From the NCBI GenBank assembly GCA_003315335.1, contig QNRL01000001.1, forward strand, positions 496,001-560,000: a stretch of 64,000 nucleotides of DNA. The letters run 5' to 3'. The stretch comes from Pseudocitrobacter faecalis. Its GTDB lineage: Bacteria > Pseudomonadota > Gammaproteobacteria > Enterobacterales > Enterobacteriaceae. Position 1 is the first letter of the stretch. Each line of letters starts with the position of its first letter. Shown one piece after another: positions 1 to 8,736 of the stretch. The position numbers were made by a program, and so were the translations under genes. The notes beneath the pieces were generated by a model. The model did not search any database, was not told where the DNA came from, and was given only the letters and a program-made list of their open reading frames with translations.

Positions 1-2678
1 TAGTCACGCTCAACGGTCAGAATGTGCGGCGCGGTTTTGCCTGGGATCAGGTCACACTCGCCTTTTTTCCAGTCTTTCACATCCAGCGGCTGCGCCAGTT
101 CGGCGGCGGAGTCGTGCTGAATTGGCAGCGTCACCACATCGGTTTCCTTGCCTAAATGACCAACGCACACTTCGGAGAATTTCTTCGCGATACCTTTGTA
201 GATTTCCCAGTCGCTTTTCGATTCCCAGGCCGGGTCAACCGCGGCAGACAGCGGATGAATAAACGGATGCATATCCGAGGTATTCATGTCGTCTTTTTCA
301 TACCAGGTCGCCGTTGGCAGCACGATGTCAGAGTAGAGACAGGTGCTCGACAGACGGAAGTCCAGCGTAACCACCAGATCCAGTTTGCCGTCGAGGCCGT
401 TGTCCTGCCATTCCACTTCTTCCGGTTTCACGCCGCCCTGTTTGCCGAGATCTTTCCCCTGAATACCGTGCTCGGTACCCAGCAGATATTTCAGCATGAA
501 CTCATGGCCTTTACCGGACGAGCCCAGCAGGTTTGAACGCCAGATGAACAGGTTACGCGGGTGGTTTTTACCGTTTTCCGGCTGTTCAGCCGCAAAGCGA
601 ATAGAGCCCTCTTTCAGGGACTTCACGGTGTAATCTACCGGATTCATACCCGCTTTTTCCGCTTCTTCGGCAATGCGCAGTGGGTTTGTACCTAACTGCG
701 GCGCAGACGGCAGCCAGCCCATACGTTCGGCGCGCACGTTGAAGTCAATCATGTGGCCGGTGTAGCGGGATTTGTCTGCCAGCGGCGACAGCAGCTCTTC
801 CGCCGTGACGGTTTCGTAACGCCACTGGCTGGAGTGGTTATAGAAGTACGAGGTGCTGTTCATGTGACGCGCCGGACGTTGCCAGTCAAGGGCAAACGCC
901 AGCGGCTGCCAGCCGGTTTGCGGGCGCAGTTTTTCCTGGCCCACATAGTGTGCCCAGCCGCCGCCGCTCTGGCCAACGCAACCGCAGAAGATCAGCATGT
1001 TGATCAGGCCACGGTAGTTCATGTCCAGGTGATACCAGTGGTTCAGACCGGCACCGACGATGATCATCGAACGGCCATGCGTCTTATCGGCGTTATCCGC
1101 AAACTCACGTGCGACACGGATGATGTGTGCGCGGGAAACGCCCGTCACTTTCTCCGCCCAGGCCGGGGTGTAGGCCTTCATGTCGTCGTAGCTGGTGGCG
1201 CAGTTTTCGTCATTCAGACCACGTTCCAGGCCATAGTTCGCCAGCGTAAGGTCATAAACGGTGGTCACCAATGCGGTGCTACCATCGGCCAGTTGAACGC
1301 GTTTTACCGGCAGTTTGTGCAGCAGGATATTTTCCAGCTCCACGCTCTGGAAGTGCTCGGTGCCGTCGCCGCCAAAGTACGGGAAACCGACCTGTGCAAT
1401 GTCATCGTGGCTGCCCAGCAGGCTCAGACGCAGTTGAACGTCTTCACCGGTTTTACCGTCACGCTGTTCGAGGTTCCATTTGCCTTTATCGCCCCAGCGG
1501 AAACCGATAGAGCCGTTCGGCGCGGTCATGTCACCCTGTTCGTCATAGGCGACAGTTTTCCATTCCGGGTTATTTTCCTGACCCAGCGCATCGACCAGAT
1601 CGGCAGCACGCAGCATACGGCCCGCCGCGTAGTAACCGTCACGCTCTTCCAGCATCACCAGCATGGGCATGTCGGTGTAGCGACGAACGTAGTCAGTAAA
1701 GTACTGGCTCGGTTTATCGAGGTGGAATTCACGCAGCATCACGTGCCCCATCGCCAGCGCCATCGCGGCGTCGGTACCCTGCTTCGGCGCCAGCCACAGA
1801 TCGCACAGTTTGGCGATTTCAGCGTAGTCCGGGGTAATGGCAACAGTTTTGGTCCCTTTGTAACGTACTTCAGTGAAGAAGTGTGCATCCGGGGTACGCG
1901 TCTGCGGCACGTTAGAGCCCCAGGCGATGATGTAGTTAGAGTTATACCAGTCGGCAGATTCCGGGACGTCCGTCTGCTCGCCCCAGGTCTGCGGCGACGC
2001 TGGCGGCAAGTCACAGTACCAGTCATAGAAGCTCAGGCAGGTACCGCCAATCAGCGACAGATAACGCGCGCCGGAGGCGTAAGAGACCATCGACATCGCC
2101 GGGATCGGCGAGAAGCCTGCCACGCGGTCAGGGCCGTAGGTTTTAACGGTATAGACGTTTGACGCCGCAATCAGCTCATTCACTTCCTGCCAGGAGGAGC
2201 GCACGAAACCGCCGCGACCACGCGCCTGCTTGAAACTTTTCGCTTTATCGGCATCTTCAATGATGGATGCCCAGGCTGCAACCGGATCGCTGTGCTGCAC
2301 TTTCGCTTCACGCCACATTTTCATCAGGCGTTTACGCATCAGCGGATATTTCAGACGGTTGGCGCTGTAGAGGTACCAGGAGTAGCTGGCGCCGCGAGGG
2401 CAGCCGCGTGGCTCGTGGTTAGGCAAATCCGGGCGGGTGCGCGGGTAGTCGGTTTGTTGGGTTTCCCAGGTCACGAGGCCATTTTTTACGTAGATTTTCC
2501 AGCTGCATGAACCGGTGCAGTTCACCCCGTGGGTAGAACGTACGACTTTGTCATGCTGCCAGCGGCTTCTGTATCCATCTTCCCAATCCCGGTTGGTATT
2601 CAGAATCTGTCCGTGCCCATCGGCAAAAGTTTCACCCTTCTGTTTGAAGTAGCGAAACCGGTCCAGGAATTTACTCAT
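1..2678 (-). CDS. narG: Respiratory nitrate reductase A alpha subunit NarG (3' end outside window)
   Basis: This is the catalytic molybdenum subunit of membrane-bound nitrate reductase, which reduces nitrate with quinol electrons at the cytoplasmic face together with NarH and NarI. About 892 N-terminal codons are present. The reading frame runs off the left edge, whereas the family is about 1247 residues long. Reverse-strand translation starts MSKFLDRFRYFKQKG and holds the N-terminal H-x3-C-x3-C cluster region (THGVNCTGSCSW) and the Mo-site stretch around YNSNYIIAWGSN. No stop or frameshift was seen in the part present. The start is the ATG ending at 2678. An FNR box lies upstream at the expected distance, so the gene is probably anaerobically induced. 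narHJI should follow outside the window. The identification is very secure. Confidence 0.97.
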   Translation of the reverse strand, partial: MSKFLDRFRYFKQKGETFADGHGQILNTNRDWEDGYRSRWQHDKVVRSTHGVNCTGSCSWKIYVKNGLVTWETQQTDYPRTRPDLPNHEPRGCPRGASYSWYLYSANRLKYPLMRKRLMKMWREAKVQHSDPVAAWASIIEDADKAKSFKQARGRGGFVRSSWQEVNELIAASNVYTVKTYGPDRVAGFSPIPAMSMVSYASGARYLSLIGGTCLSFYDWYCDLPPASPQTWGEQTDVPESADWYNSNYIIAWGSNVPQTRTPDAHFFTEVRYKGTKTVAITPDYAEIAKLCDLWLAPKQGTDAAMALAMGHVMLREFHLDKPSQYFTDYVRRYTDMPMLVMLEERDGYYAAGRMLRAADLVDALGQENNPEWKTVAYDEQGDMTAPNGSIGFRWGDKGKWNLEQRDGKTGEDVQLRLSLLGSHDDIAQVGFPYFGGDGTEHFQSVELENILLHKLPVKRVQLADGSTALVTTVYDLTLANYGLERGLNDENCATSYDDMKAYTPAWAEKVTGVSRAHIIRVAREFADNADKTHGRSMIIVGAGLNHWYHLDMNYRGLINMLIFCGCVGQSGGGWAHYVGQEKLRPQTGWQPLAFALDWQRPARHMNSTSYFYNHSSQWRYETVTAEELLSPLADKSRYTGHMIDFNVRAERMGWLPSAPQLGTNPLRIAEEAEKAGMNPVDYTVKSLKEGSIRFAAEQPENGKNHPRNLFIWRSNLLGSSGKGHEFMLKYLLGTEHGIQGKDLGKQGGVKPEEVEWQDNGLDGKLDLVVTLDFRLSSTCLYSDIVLPTATWYEKDDMNTSDMHPFIHPLSAAVDPAWESKSDWEIYKGIAKKFSEVCVGHLGKETDVVTLPIQHDSAAELAQPLDVKDWKKGECDLIPGKTAPHILTVERD

Positions 2679-2742
2679 CGGGTCTCTCCTGTTTGGAGCC
2701 TGTCGGCTCTCTGATAAATCGACATTGCTGAATTTGCAGCGA

Positions 2743-2783
2743 AATTAACGCTCTGAAAGAAGAAGGGAATTGATGGGGATCAA
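2743..2783 (-). promoter_or_regulatory. narG promoter with FNR box
   Basis: A perfect FNR dyad, TTGAT-GGGG-ATCAA, occupies 2770-2783. On the minus strand it is followed by a -10-like element (GTTAATT, about 2743-2750). The spacing matches the class II layout known for the narGHJI promoter (FNR at -41.5), placing the transcription start near 2735 and giving a leader of roughly 57 bases. Farther upstream a NarL-type heptamer TACCCCT is readable on the minus strand near 2930-2936, as in the distal NarL cluster of E. coli narG. Assignment of the sites is by consensus only. Confidence 0.8.
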
Positions 2784-2973
2784 GATGAATCGGCTTAGCA
2801 ATCACACGGAATTTTACATATACCACCTTGGTAGTAGTATTTTCTGCATTTTAACTTGCTGTTATATAAGCTTTTTTGTGAGTATTTTACGATTTAACAT
2901 CCCATGTAGAGATGTTAATGGTATTAAGGGGTAGATGATTTTTATCCGTCGGCGTACCGCCTTTTATCAGGCC

Positions 2974-3000
2974 AAAAAAAAGGCGCGATTCCTCGCGCCT
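2974..3000 (-). terminator. Rho-independent terminator of narK
   Basis: On the minus strand the stem AGGCGCG / CGCGCCT with loop AGGAAT-type bases is followed directly by a run of eight T. It lies about 20 bases after the narK stop codon. Confidence 0.9.
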
Positions 3001-3019
3001 GATAATCAAAAAGTCGTAC

Positions 3020-4411
3020 TTATTTTTTAGTTTTACGCCCGTATACCACCCATGTAATAAACACACAGGCAATATAGAACACGAGGAAGACTTTCATCGC
3101 CCCAGCCGGAGAACCGGTTAATTCCAGAGATGTACCGAAAGCTTTTGGAATAAAGAAGCCGCCGATTGCGCCAATTGCGGAAATAAAGCCCAGCGCGGCC
3201 GCCGTATCGGTCGCGGCTTCACGCATCGCTTTCTCTTCAGAACCGCCTTCGGCTTTAACTCGATCCATCGTCAGCTTACGGAAGATAACGGAGATCATCT
3301 GGAAGGTAGAACCGCTACCCAGCCCGGCGGTCAGGAACAGCACCAGGAAGACAGCGAAGAACGCGGTGAAGTTACCGCCCACGCCATCAGCAGGCAGGGT
3401 CATAAACAGCAGCGCACTGAAGACCGCCATCAGGATAAAGTTAATCAGCGTAACACGCGTGCCGCCCAGACGGTCGGATATCGCCCCACCCGCAGAACGC
3501 GCCAGCGCACCGATAAACGGGCCGAAGAAGGCGTAATGCAGAATCTGCACTTCCGGGAACTGAGTTTTCGACAGCATCGCGAAACCGGCAGAGAAACCGA
3601 TAAACGAGCCGAACGTTGCCAGATACAGCAAGCTCATGATCCACAGGTGGCCGCGTTTCAGAACCGGTAACTGCTCACGCAGGGACGCTTTCGACGCAGC
3701 CAGTTCGTTCATGCCAAACCAGGCCGCGAGGGTGAAGAATGCCAGGAACGGTACCCAAATCCACGCCGCATTCGCCAGATAAAGCTGGGTGCCATCCGGC
3801 TGCTCAACGCCCTGGCTACCAAACGCCGCAAAGATAGAAAGGGAAATCGCCAGCGGTGCAACCAGTTGCATGACGCTCACGCCCATATTCCCCAGGCCGC
3901 CGTTAATACCCAGCGCCCCGCCCTGTTTCTCTTTCGGGAAGAAGAAACTGATGTTTGCCATACTGGAAGCGAAGTTCGCGCCGGCAAAACCACACAGCAA
4001 AGAGATAATGATAAAGGTGCTAAATGGCGTAGAAGTATCCTGCACCGCAAAGCCTAACCACACGCAAGGGATGATAAGGATCCCGGTGCTAAACGCCGTC
4101 CAACGGCGACCGCCCACCAGCGGCACCATAAAGGAGTAAGGTACACGCAGCAGCGCACCCGACACCGATGGCAGCGCCGTCAGCATAAACAATTGATCGG
4201 TAGTAAACTGGAAGCCGACTTTCGGTAAATTTACCGCGACGGCACTAAACAACATCCACACACAAAACGCCAACAGCAAGCACGGTACGGAGATCCATAA
4301 ATTTCGGCTGGCGACGCGGTGACCGCGCGACTGCCAAAATTCGGGATCTTCCGGGCGCCAGTCAGTAATAACTGCGCCGCTTGCCCGTTCCGGGGTAGTT
4401 GAGTGACTCAT
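3020..4411 (-). CDS. narK: Nitrate/nitrite antiporter NarK
   Basis: This is a major-facilitator inner-membrane protein that exchanges nitrate for nitrite during nitrate respiration. The product is 463 residues, the length of E. coli NarK, with about 12 hydrophobic segments and the glycine-rich nitrate signatures of the NNP family (GFAGANFASSMANISFFF and GLGSGSTFQMISVIF). The start is the ATG at 4411, preceded by GAGG at good spacing; an upstream in-frame GTG at 4417 lies within the ribosome-binding region and is unlikely to be used. The gene is transcribed away from narX and next to narG. An FNR box lies about 67 bases upstream of the start. Function is secure from family identity. Confidence 0.97.
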   Translation of the reverse strand: MSHSTTPERASGAVITDWRPEDPEFWQSRGHRVASRNLWISVPCLLLAFCVWMLFSAVAVNLPKVGFQFTTDQLFMLTALPSVSGALLRVPYSFMVPLVGGRRWTAFSTGILIIPCVWLGFAVQDTSTPFSTFIIISLLCGFAGANFASSMANISFFFPKEKQGGALGINGGLGNMGVSVMQLVAPLAISLSIFAAFGSQGVEQPDGTQLYLANAAWIWVPFLAFFTLAAWFGMNELAASKASLREQLPVLKRGHLWIMSLLYLATFGSFIGFSAGFAMLSKTQFPEVQILHYAFFGPFIGALARSAGGAISDRLGGTRVTLINFILMAVFSALLFMTLPADGVGGNFTAFFAVFLVLFLTAGLGSGSTFQMISVIFRKLTMDRVKAEGGSEEKAMREAATDTAAALGFISAIGAIGGFFIPKAFGTSLELTGSPAGAMKVFLVFYIACVFITWVVYGRKTKK

Positions 4412-4471
4412 AGACACCTCTGATTATTAATATCAACCACTGGCACAATAGGGTTTACACCGCGAGGTAAG

Positions 4472-4485
4472 TTGATATAAATCAA
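4472..4485 (-). promoter_or_regulatory. FNR box of narK
   Basis: The dyad TTGAT-ATAA-ATCAA is a perfect match to the FNR consensus. It is centred at 4478.5, which would place narK transcription start near 4437 if the site acts at -41.5. The site sits in the divergent narK/narX region. Confidence 0.85.
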
Positions 4486-4523
4486 AGGAAAAGTCGTCAT
4501 TATTCTGCGCAAAAATACATCAT

Positions 4524-4654
4524 TACCCTTAATGAGTAGACCTTTATGCGTAAAAAGACCTGATATTTCACATGGCTGAAAGGGATATACTCCTGTCCTG
4601 TGAACTTCTCTACTATCATGGCAATTAAGGGGTAATCCTTTAGGGGTATGGGTA
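4524..4654. promoter_or_regulatory. Cluster of NarL/NarP heptamers between narK and narX
   Basis: Several heptamers fitting TACYNMT or its complement are readable: ATGAGTA at 4532-4538 (next to a near-match at 4524-4530), TACTCCT at 4588-4594, AGGGGTA at 4628-4634 and 4642-4648, and ATGGGTA at 4648-4654. They fill the 310-base divergent region between narK and narX together with the FNR box. This matches the known dual nitrate control of narK and narXL. Individual occupancy is inferred. Confidence 0.7.
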
Positions 4655-4721
4655 TACTCCAGGCGATAGCCGAAAATAACGCCACTACCGGGGAATCACC
4701 CCGTCAGGGATCCTGCTGTAT

Positions 4722-6518
4722 ATGTTTAAACGTCTGTTTACACCACTGACGCTGGTTAATCAACTGGCACTCATCGTCCTGCTCTCTACTGCCATCGGCG
4801 TGGCGGGCATGATCACTTCTGGCCGCCTGGTTGATGGCGTTCAGGGTAGCGCGCACGCCATTAATAAAGCCGGCTCGCTGCGTATGCAAAGCTACCGACT
4901 GCTTGCCGCTATCCCGATTAATGAGCATGACAACGCACTGTTTGATGAGATGCGTGCCACCGTATTTAGCCCGGAGCTCATCGTCGCCGCGCGACGCGAC
5001 GGTCAGCAGGCGCAACTGCTGGCATTGCAACAATACTGGCAGTCCAGCCTGGCACCGGGGATCCGCCAGGCGCACAGTCAGGAAGCGGTTGCGGATGAAG
5101 TGGCTAATTTTGTTGGGCGCATTGACCAACTGGTCACTGCCTTTGACCACACCACGGAAAAACGCATTCACCACGTTGTCTGGGTTCACCGTGCGATGGC
5201 GGCAATTATGGCGCTGTTACTGCTGTTCACCGTTATCTGGCTGCGCGCCCGCCTGCTGCGTCCGTGGCAGCAACTGTTGAGCATGGCGCGCGCCGTAAGT
5301 CATCGCGATTTTACCCAGCGCGCGCAAATCAGCGGCCGCAATGAAATGGCAACCCTCGGCATGGCACTGAATAATATGTCGGAAGAGCTGGCGGAAAGTT
5401 ACGCATCACTGGAACGCCGGGTTCAGGAAAAAACAGCGGGACTGGAGCAGAAAAACGCGATTCTCGCGTTCCTTTGGCAGGCCAATCGTCGCCTGCACGC
5501 CAATGCCCCGCTCTGTGAGCGTATTTCGCCGGTTTTGAACGGTCTGCAAGGTTTAACCCCACTGCGCGAAATCGAAGTGCGCGTTTACGATATTGAAGAT
5601 GAAGAGAATCATCAGGAATTCAGCTGCCATTCCGGCATGGCCTGCGATGATAAAGGCTGCTATCTGTGTCCCCGTGACGATCTCCTGACACCGGACGGCG
5701 GCAGCACGCTGAAGTGGCGCTTAACCGATAGCCATAATCAATACGGCATTTTACTGGCGACGCTACCGCATGGCCGCCAGCTCAGTCACGATCAGCAACA
5801 GCTGGTCGACACGCTGCTGGAACAGTTGACCGCGACGCTGGCGCTTGACAGACACCAGGAGCGCCAGCAACAACTGATTGTAATGGAAGAGCGCGCCACC
5901 ATCGCCCGCGAACTGCATGACTCTATCGCCCAATCACTCTCCTGTATGAAGATGCAGGTCAGTTGCCTGCAAATGCAGGGCGCAGACTTGTCGCCCGAAA
6001 GCCGTGAGCTGCTGGGGCAAATTCGTAACGAACTGAACACATCGTGGGCGCAATTGCGTGAGCTTCTCACCACGTTCCGGCTACAGCTTACCGAACCGGG
6101 TTTGCGGCCGGCGCTGGAAGCCAGCTGTCAGGAGTACAGCGCGCACTTTGGCTTCCCGGTGCAGCTCGATTATCAGTTGCCACCACGCTATGTTCCGTCA
6201 CATCAGGCAATCCACGTCTTACAAATTGCCCGCGAAGCGCTGAGTAATTCCCTTAAGCATGCGCAGGCCACTGAAGTCAAAGTTACCGTCACGCAGCAGG
6301 ATAATCAGGTCAAACTGGTGGTGGCGGACAACGGCTGCGGCGTACCGGTTCACGCCGAGCGCAGCAACCATTACGGACTCATCATTATGCGTGACCGCGC
6401 GCAGAGCCTACGCGGCGACTGCCAGGTGCGACGCCGTGAAAGCGGCGGTACCGAAGTGGTGGTCACGTTTATCCCTGAAAAACCTCTCTCAACTCAACAA
6501 GGAGATATCCATGAGTAA
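4722..6518 (+). CDS. narX: Nitrate/nitrite sensor histidine kinase NarX
   Basis: This inner-membrane sensor phosphorylates NarL in response to periplasmic nitrate or nitrite. It has 598 residues, the same length as E. coli NarX. The order is: membrane segment at about residues 15-37; periplasmic P box around [16 protein letters not shown] (about 47-62) that binds the ligand; second membrane segment near 150-174; HAMP linker; a cysteine-containing central module ([15 protein letters not shown]); HisKA_3 dimerisation domain with phosphoacceptor His399 in [11 protein letters not shown]; and a HATPase domain (VADNGCGV). It overlaps narL by 8 bases, so the pair is one operon. The strongest start is the ATG at 4722, giving the conserved N-terminus. 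Confidence 0.97.
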   Translation: MFKRLFTPLTLVNQLALIVLLSTAIGVAGMITSGRLVDGVQGSAHAINKAGSLRMQSYRLLAAIPINEHDNALFDEMRATVFSPELIVAARRDGQQAQLLALQQYWQSSLAPGIRQAHSQEAVADEVANFVGRIDQLVTAFDHTTEKRIHHVVWVHRAMAAIMALLLLFTVIWLRARLLRPWQQLLSMARAVSHRDFTQRAQISGRNEMATLGMALNNMSEELAESYASLERRVQEKTAGLEQKNAILAFLWQANRRLHANAPLCERISPVLNGLQGLTPLREIEVRVYDIEDEENHQEFSCHSGMACDDKGCYLCPRDDLLTPDGGSTLKWRLTDSHNQYGILLATLPHGRQLSHDQQQLVDTLLEQLTATLALDRHQERQQQLIVMEERATIARELHDSIAQSLSCMKMQVSCLQMQGADLSPESRELLGQIRNELNTSWAQLRELLTTFRLQLTEPGLRPALEASCQEYSAHFGFPVQLDYQLPPRYVPSHQAIHVLQIAREALSNSLKHAQATEVKVTVTQQDNQVKLVVADNGCGVPVHAERSNHYGLIIMRDRAQSLRGDCQVRRRESGGTEVVVTFIPEKPLSTQQGDIHE

Positions 6519-7161
6519 TCAGGAACGGGCAACTATCCTGTTAATTGACGATCATCCGATGCTCCGTACTGGCGTAAAACAGCTCATCAGTATGGCGCCG
6601 GATATTCAGGTCGTTGGCGAAGCCAGTAATGGCGAGCAAGGCATTGAACTGGCTGAAGCGCTCGATCCCGATCTGATCCTGCTCGATCTCAACATGCCCG
6701 GTATGAATGGCCTGGAAACCCTCGACAAACTGCGCGAGAAAAGCCTTTCTGGCCGCGTGGTGGTGTTCAGTGTTTCAAATCATGAAGAAGATGTGGTCAC
6801 CGCCCTGAAGCGCGGCGCAGATGGTTATCTGCTAAAAGATATGGAACCAGAAGACCTGCTGAAAGCGCTGCAACAGGCCGCTGCCGGTGAGATGGTACTG
6901 AGTGAAGCATTAACGCCTGTGCTGGCTGCCAGCCTGCGCGCCAACCGCGCCACGTCAGACCGCGATATCAATCAGCTTACCCCGCGCGAGCGCGATATTC
7001 TGAAACTGATTGCACAGGGTCTGCCCAATAAAATGATCGCCCGCCGTCTGGATATCACAGAAAGCACGGTGAAAGTGCACGTGAAGCATATGCTGAAGAA
7101 AATGAAGCTGAAATCCCGCGTTGAAGCTGCCGTTTGGGTTCACCAGGAACGCATTTTCTAA
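6511..7161 (+). CDS. narL: Nitrate/nitrite response regulator NarL
   Basis: This cytoplasmic LuxR/FixJ-type response regulator has 216 residues. The receiver domain shows the acidic pocket (DD at 13-14), phosphoacceptor Asp59 in LLDLNMPG and the conserved Lys in YLLKDM. The C-terminal helix-turn-helix ([15 protein letters not shown] ... [11 protein letters not shown]) binds TACYNMT heptamers such as those upstream of narK and narX. The start is the ATG at 6511 behind AAGGAGATATCC, inside the last codons of narX; a longer in-frame extension into narX is a shadow of that gene. Its 3' end overlaps the convergent ychO stop by four bases. Confidence 0.97.
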   Translation: MSNQERATILLIDDHPMLRTGVKQLISMAPDIQVVGEASNGEQGIELAEALDPDLILLDLNMPGMNGLETLDKLREKSLSGRVVVFSVSNHEEDVVTALKRGADGYLLKDMEPEDLLKALQQAAAGEMVLSEALTPVLAASLRANRATSDRDINQLTPRERDILKLIAQGLPNKMIARRLDITESTVKVHVKHMLKKMKLKSRVEAAVWVHQERIF

Positions 7162-8558
7162 GGATTCGCCTGCCAGCTATTCCCTTCTTCTGGGAAGCTG
7201 ACAAGCGGCTCGGTCAGTGACAAAGTAATCTCATTCGACGACACACGCTGACCGTGTTTATCTTCCACCACCACTTTCAGATGCCAGCGGTTGCTGGCGC
7301 CTTCGTTGTAATCCCATTCGGGGATGATGATGCTCCAGCCGCTTGCGCTATTGCGTGAGGCTGGCGGCGTCAGGCTAAGAGCCTGAGTATCCCCCTCCCA
7401 ACTGAGGGATTTAATCCCGTGCAGGCTGCGGATTTGCAGTTTAAGCTGCACCGTTTCGCCGCCGCTAAGATCCCAGGGTGGCGTTGCCAGGTAGACGGTT
7501 AAATCTTTGCGCTGACGCGACTCCATCACCGGCAAAGCATTGCGTTCCGGGCTATCGTAGCGGCTGCCACGCAGGGAACGCGTCATCGCCACTTCATCGG
7601 CCTGAAGCTGTTTTTTCAATGGCACGCCAAAACGATAATTGAGTTTCATCCCCAAATTGTTCTGGCTGACGCCGCTTTCGCCCTGCTTATGCTGCGCACT
7701 GAAAGTCACCAGCGGCACCGGTGTATAATTGAGCCCAAGCGAAACCGCTACCGGGTTGTGATACCCCGTACCGCTGTGGAACAGATCGACATTATCGCCA
7801 AAATACTGCTCCAGACTCAGGCTGGTATTGATGTGATGATAAGAGGGGATCCACGCCTGCGCGGTGACATCGTAGCCGCGCGCCATACGCTGCTGCAGCG
7901 TCGCTTCTGTATTGGACCAGGTACGCAGTGGTTGGTAATAGTTGGCGGAAAAACGCAGATACTCGCCCCAGGCTTCCGCGCCCAATCCGCCACGGTCGAG
8001 GTTTTCATCCAGCAGATTGTCATAAAAGGTGTTGTACCCGAGCAACCATTTCCCGGCGACCCAGCGCTGACCCAGGCCCACATTACCGATCAATCCTTCA
8101 TCCTGCTGCGCCAGACCAAGCTGGCTCCAGGTGAGGTAATCCCATTGATCCTGCAACGGCACAAACCAGCTACCGTGGCTACCGGTAAAACCACCGTCAT
8201 CATCCACCTGCAGCGCCACGCTGGTATTGCCCCAGGGCGACAGCCAGTTCTCCAGCGTCTGATTCACCTCACCGCTCACCTGATCGCGGATCTTAGACAG
8301 CGCAAACATGCGCGCCTGCTCACCGGTATCCAGCCCGTTATCAACCATACTGGCTTCGCCAAAGGCTTTTGCCATTTCGGCAAGGTGCTTTTCGCCTTCA
8401 TTACTCTCTTTTGCCATGCCGAGATCGGGAAGATTATCCTGATTATTATCGAAGGGATTTTCGGCCTGCTGGATAAAAGATGAACGCGCAGCGCCGCTGG
8501 CACTCGCCAGCAGCAATAACAACCAGAACGGAGAACGGAAACGTGAGACTAAAAGCAT
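7158..8558 (-). CDS. ychO: YchO-like inverse autotransporter / invasin-family outer-membrane protein
   Basis: The product is 466 residues with an N-terminal signal sequence (hydrophobic residues about 8-24) and an inverse-autotransporter beta-barrel region (about 110-330) with alternating aromatic strands such as [31 protein letters not shown] and [18 protein letters not shown] short C-terminal Ig-like section follows. The length and the position next to narL match E. coli YchO (formerly YchP). It lacks the long repeats of true intimins and invasins, so passenger function is limited or unknown. In E. coli it has been linked to adhesion and biofilm phenotypes; that role is not visible in the sequence. 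It converges on narL with a four-base overlap. Confidence 0.9.
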   Translation of the reverse strand: MLLVSRFRSPFWLLLLLASASGAARSSFIQQAENPFDNNQDNLPDLGMAKESNEGEKHLAEMAKAFGEASMVDNGLDTGEQARMFALSKIRDQVSGEVNQTLENWLSPWGNTSVALQVDDDGGFTGSHGSWFVPLQDQWDYLTWSQLGLAQQDEGLIGNVGLGQRWVAGKWLLGYNTFYDNLLDENLDRGGLGAEAWGEYLRFSANYYQPLRTWSNTEATLQQRMARGYDVTAQAWIPSYHHINTSLSLEQYFGDNVDLFHSGTGYHNPVAVSLGLNYTPVPLVTFSAQHKQGESGVSQNNLGMKLNYRFGVPLKKQLQADEVAMTRSLRGSRYDSPERNALPVMESRQRKDLTVYLATPPWDLSGGETVQLKLQIRSLHGIKSLSWEGDTQALSLTPPASRNSASGWSIIIPEWDYNEGASNRWHLKVVVEDKHGQRVSSNEITLSLTEPLVSFPEEGNSWQANP

Positions 8559-8629
8559 TTTTTTAGTTTATCGCGTTTGCTTAACCATTTCAGCTTTAAG
8601 GGGGATTTCGGGAAAATTCTGGTTCTTAA

Positions 8630-8736
8630 CCCTCACCCCGGCCCTCTCCCTGAGGGAGAGGGAGAAAACGATGCAGATCCTAAACGTAAGTGCGATCGGT
8701 CCCCTCTCCCTCAGGGAGAGGGTTAGGGTGAGGGTG
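8630..8736. repeat. REP-like composite repeat overlapping the 3' end of nasA
   Basis: Two copies of the hairpin CCCTCTCCCTSAGGGAGAGGG begin at 8642 and 8702, 60 bases apart. They are bracketed by CCCTCACCCC on the left and its counterpart TTAGGGTGAGGG on the right, forming one large inverted element. The same family occurs as three copies at 58725-58893. The right-hand copy lies inside the nasA reading frame and supplies its last codons. It resembles the BIME/REP class of enterobacterial intergenic repeats; the exact family name is not assigned. Confidence 0.85.

Larger units (their letters stand above)
2679..3019. other. narK-narG intergenic region (341 bases)
   Basis: No coding sequence is supported here. 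The stretch holds the narK terminator (2974-3000), a distal NarL heptamer (about 2930-2936), an AT-rich stretch (2815-2925) that could host IHF binding as in E. coli, and the narG FNR-dependent promoter. A short dyad TACCACCTTGGTA at about 2820-2833 may be another NarL-type site. Confidence 0.6.

Noticed and set aside
753-2162. Long plus-strand open frame of 469 codons
   Set aside because: It lies entirely antisense to narG, whose minus-strand translation is highly conserved; the frame is a by-product of GC-rich codon use.
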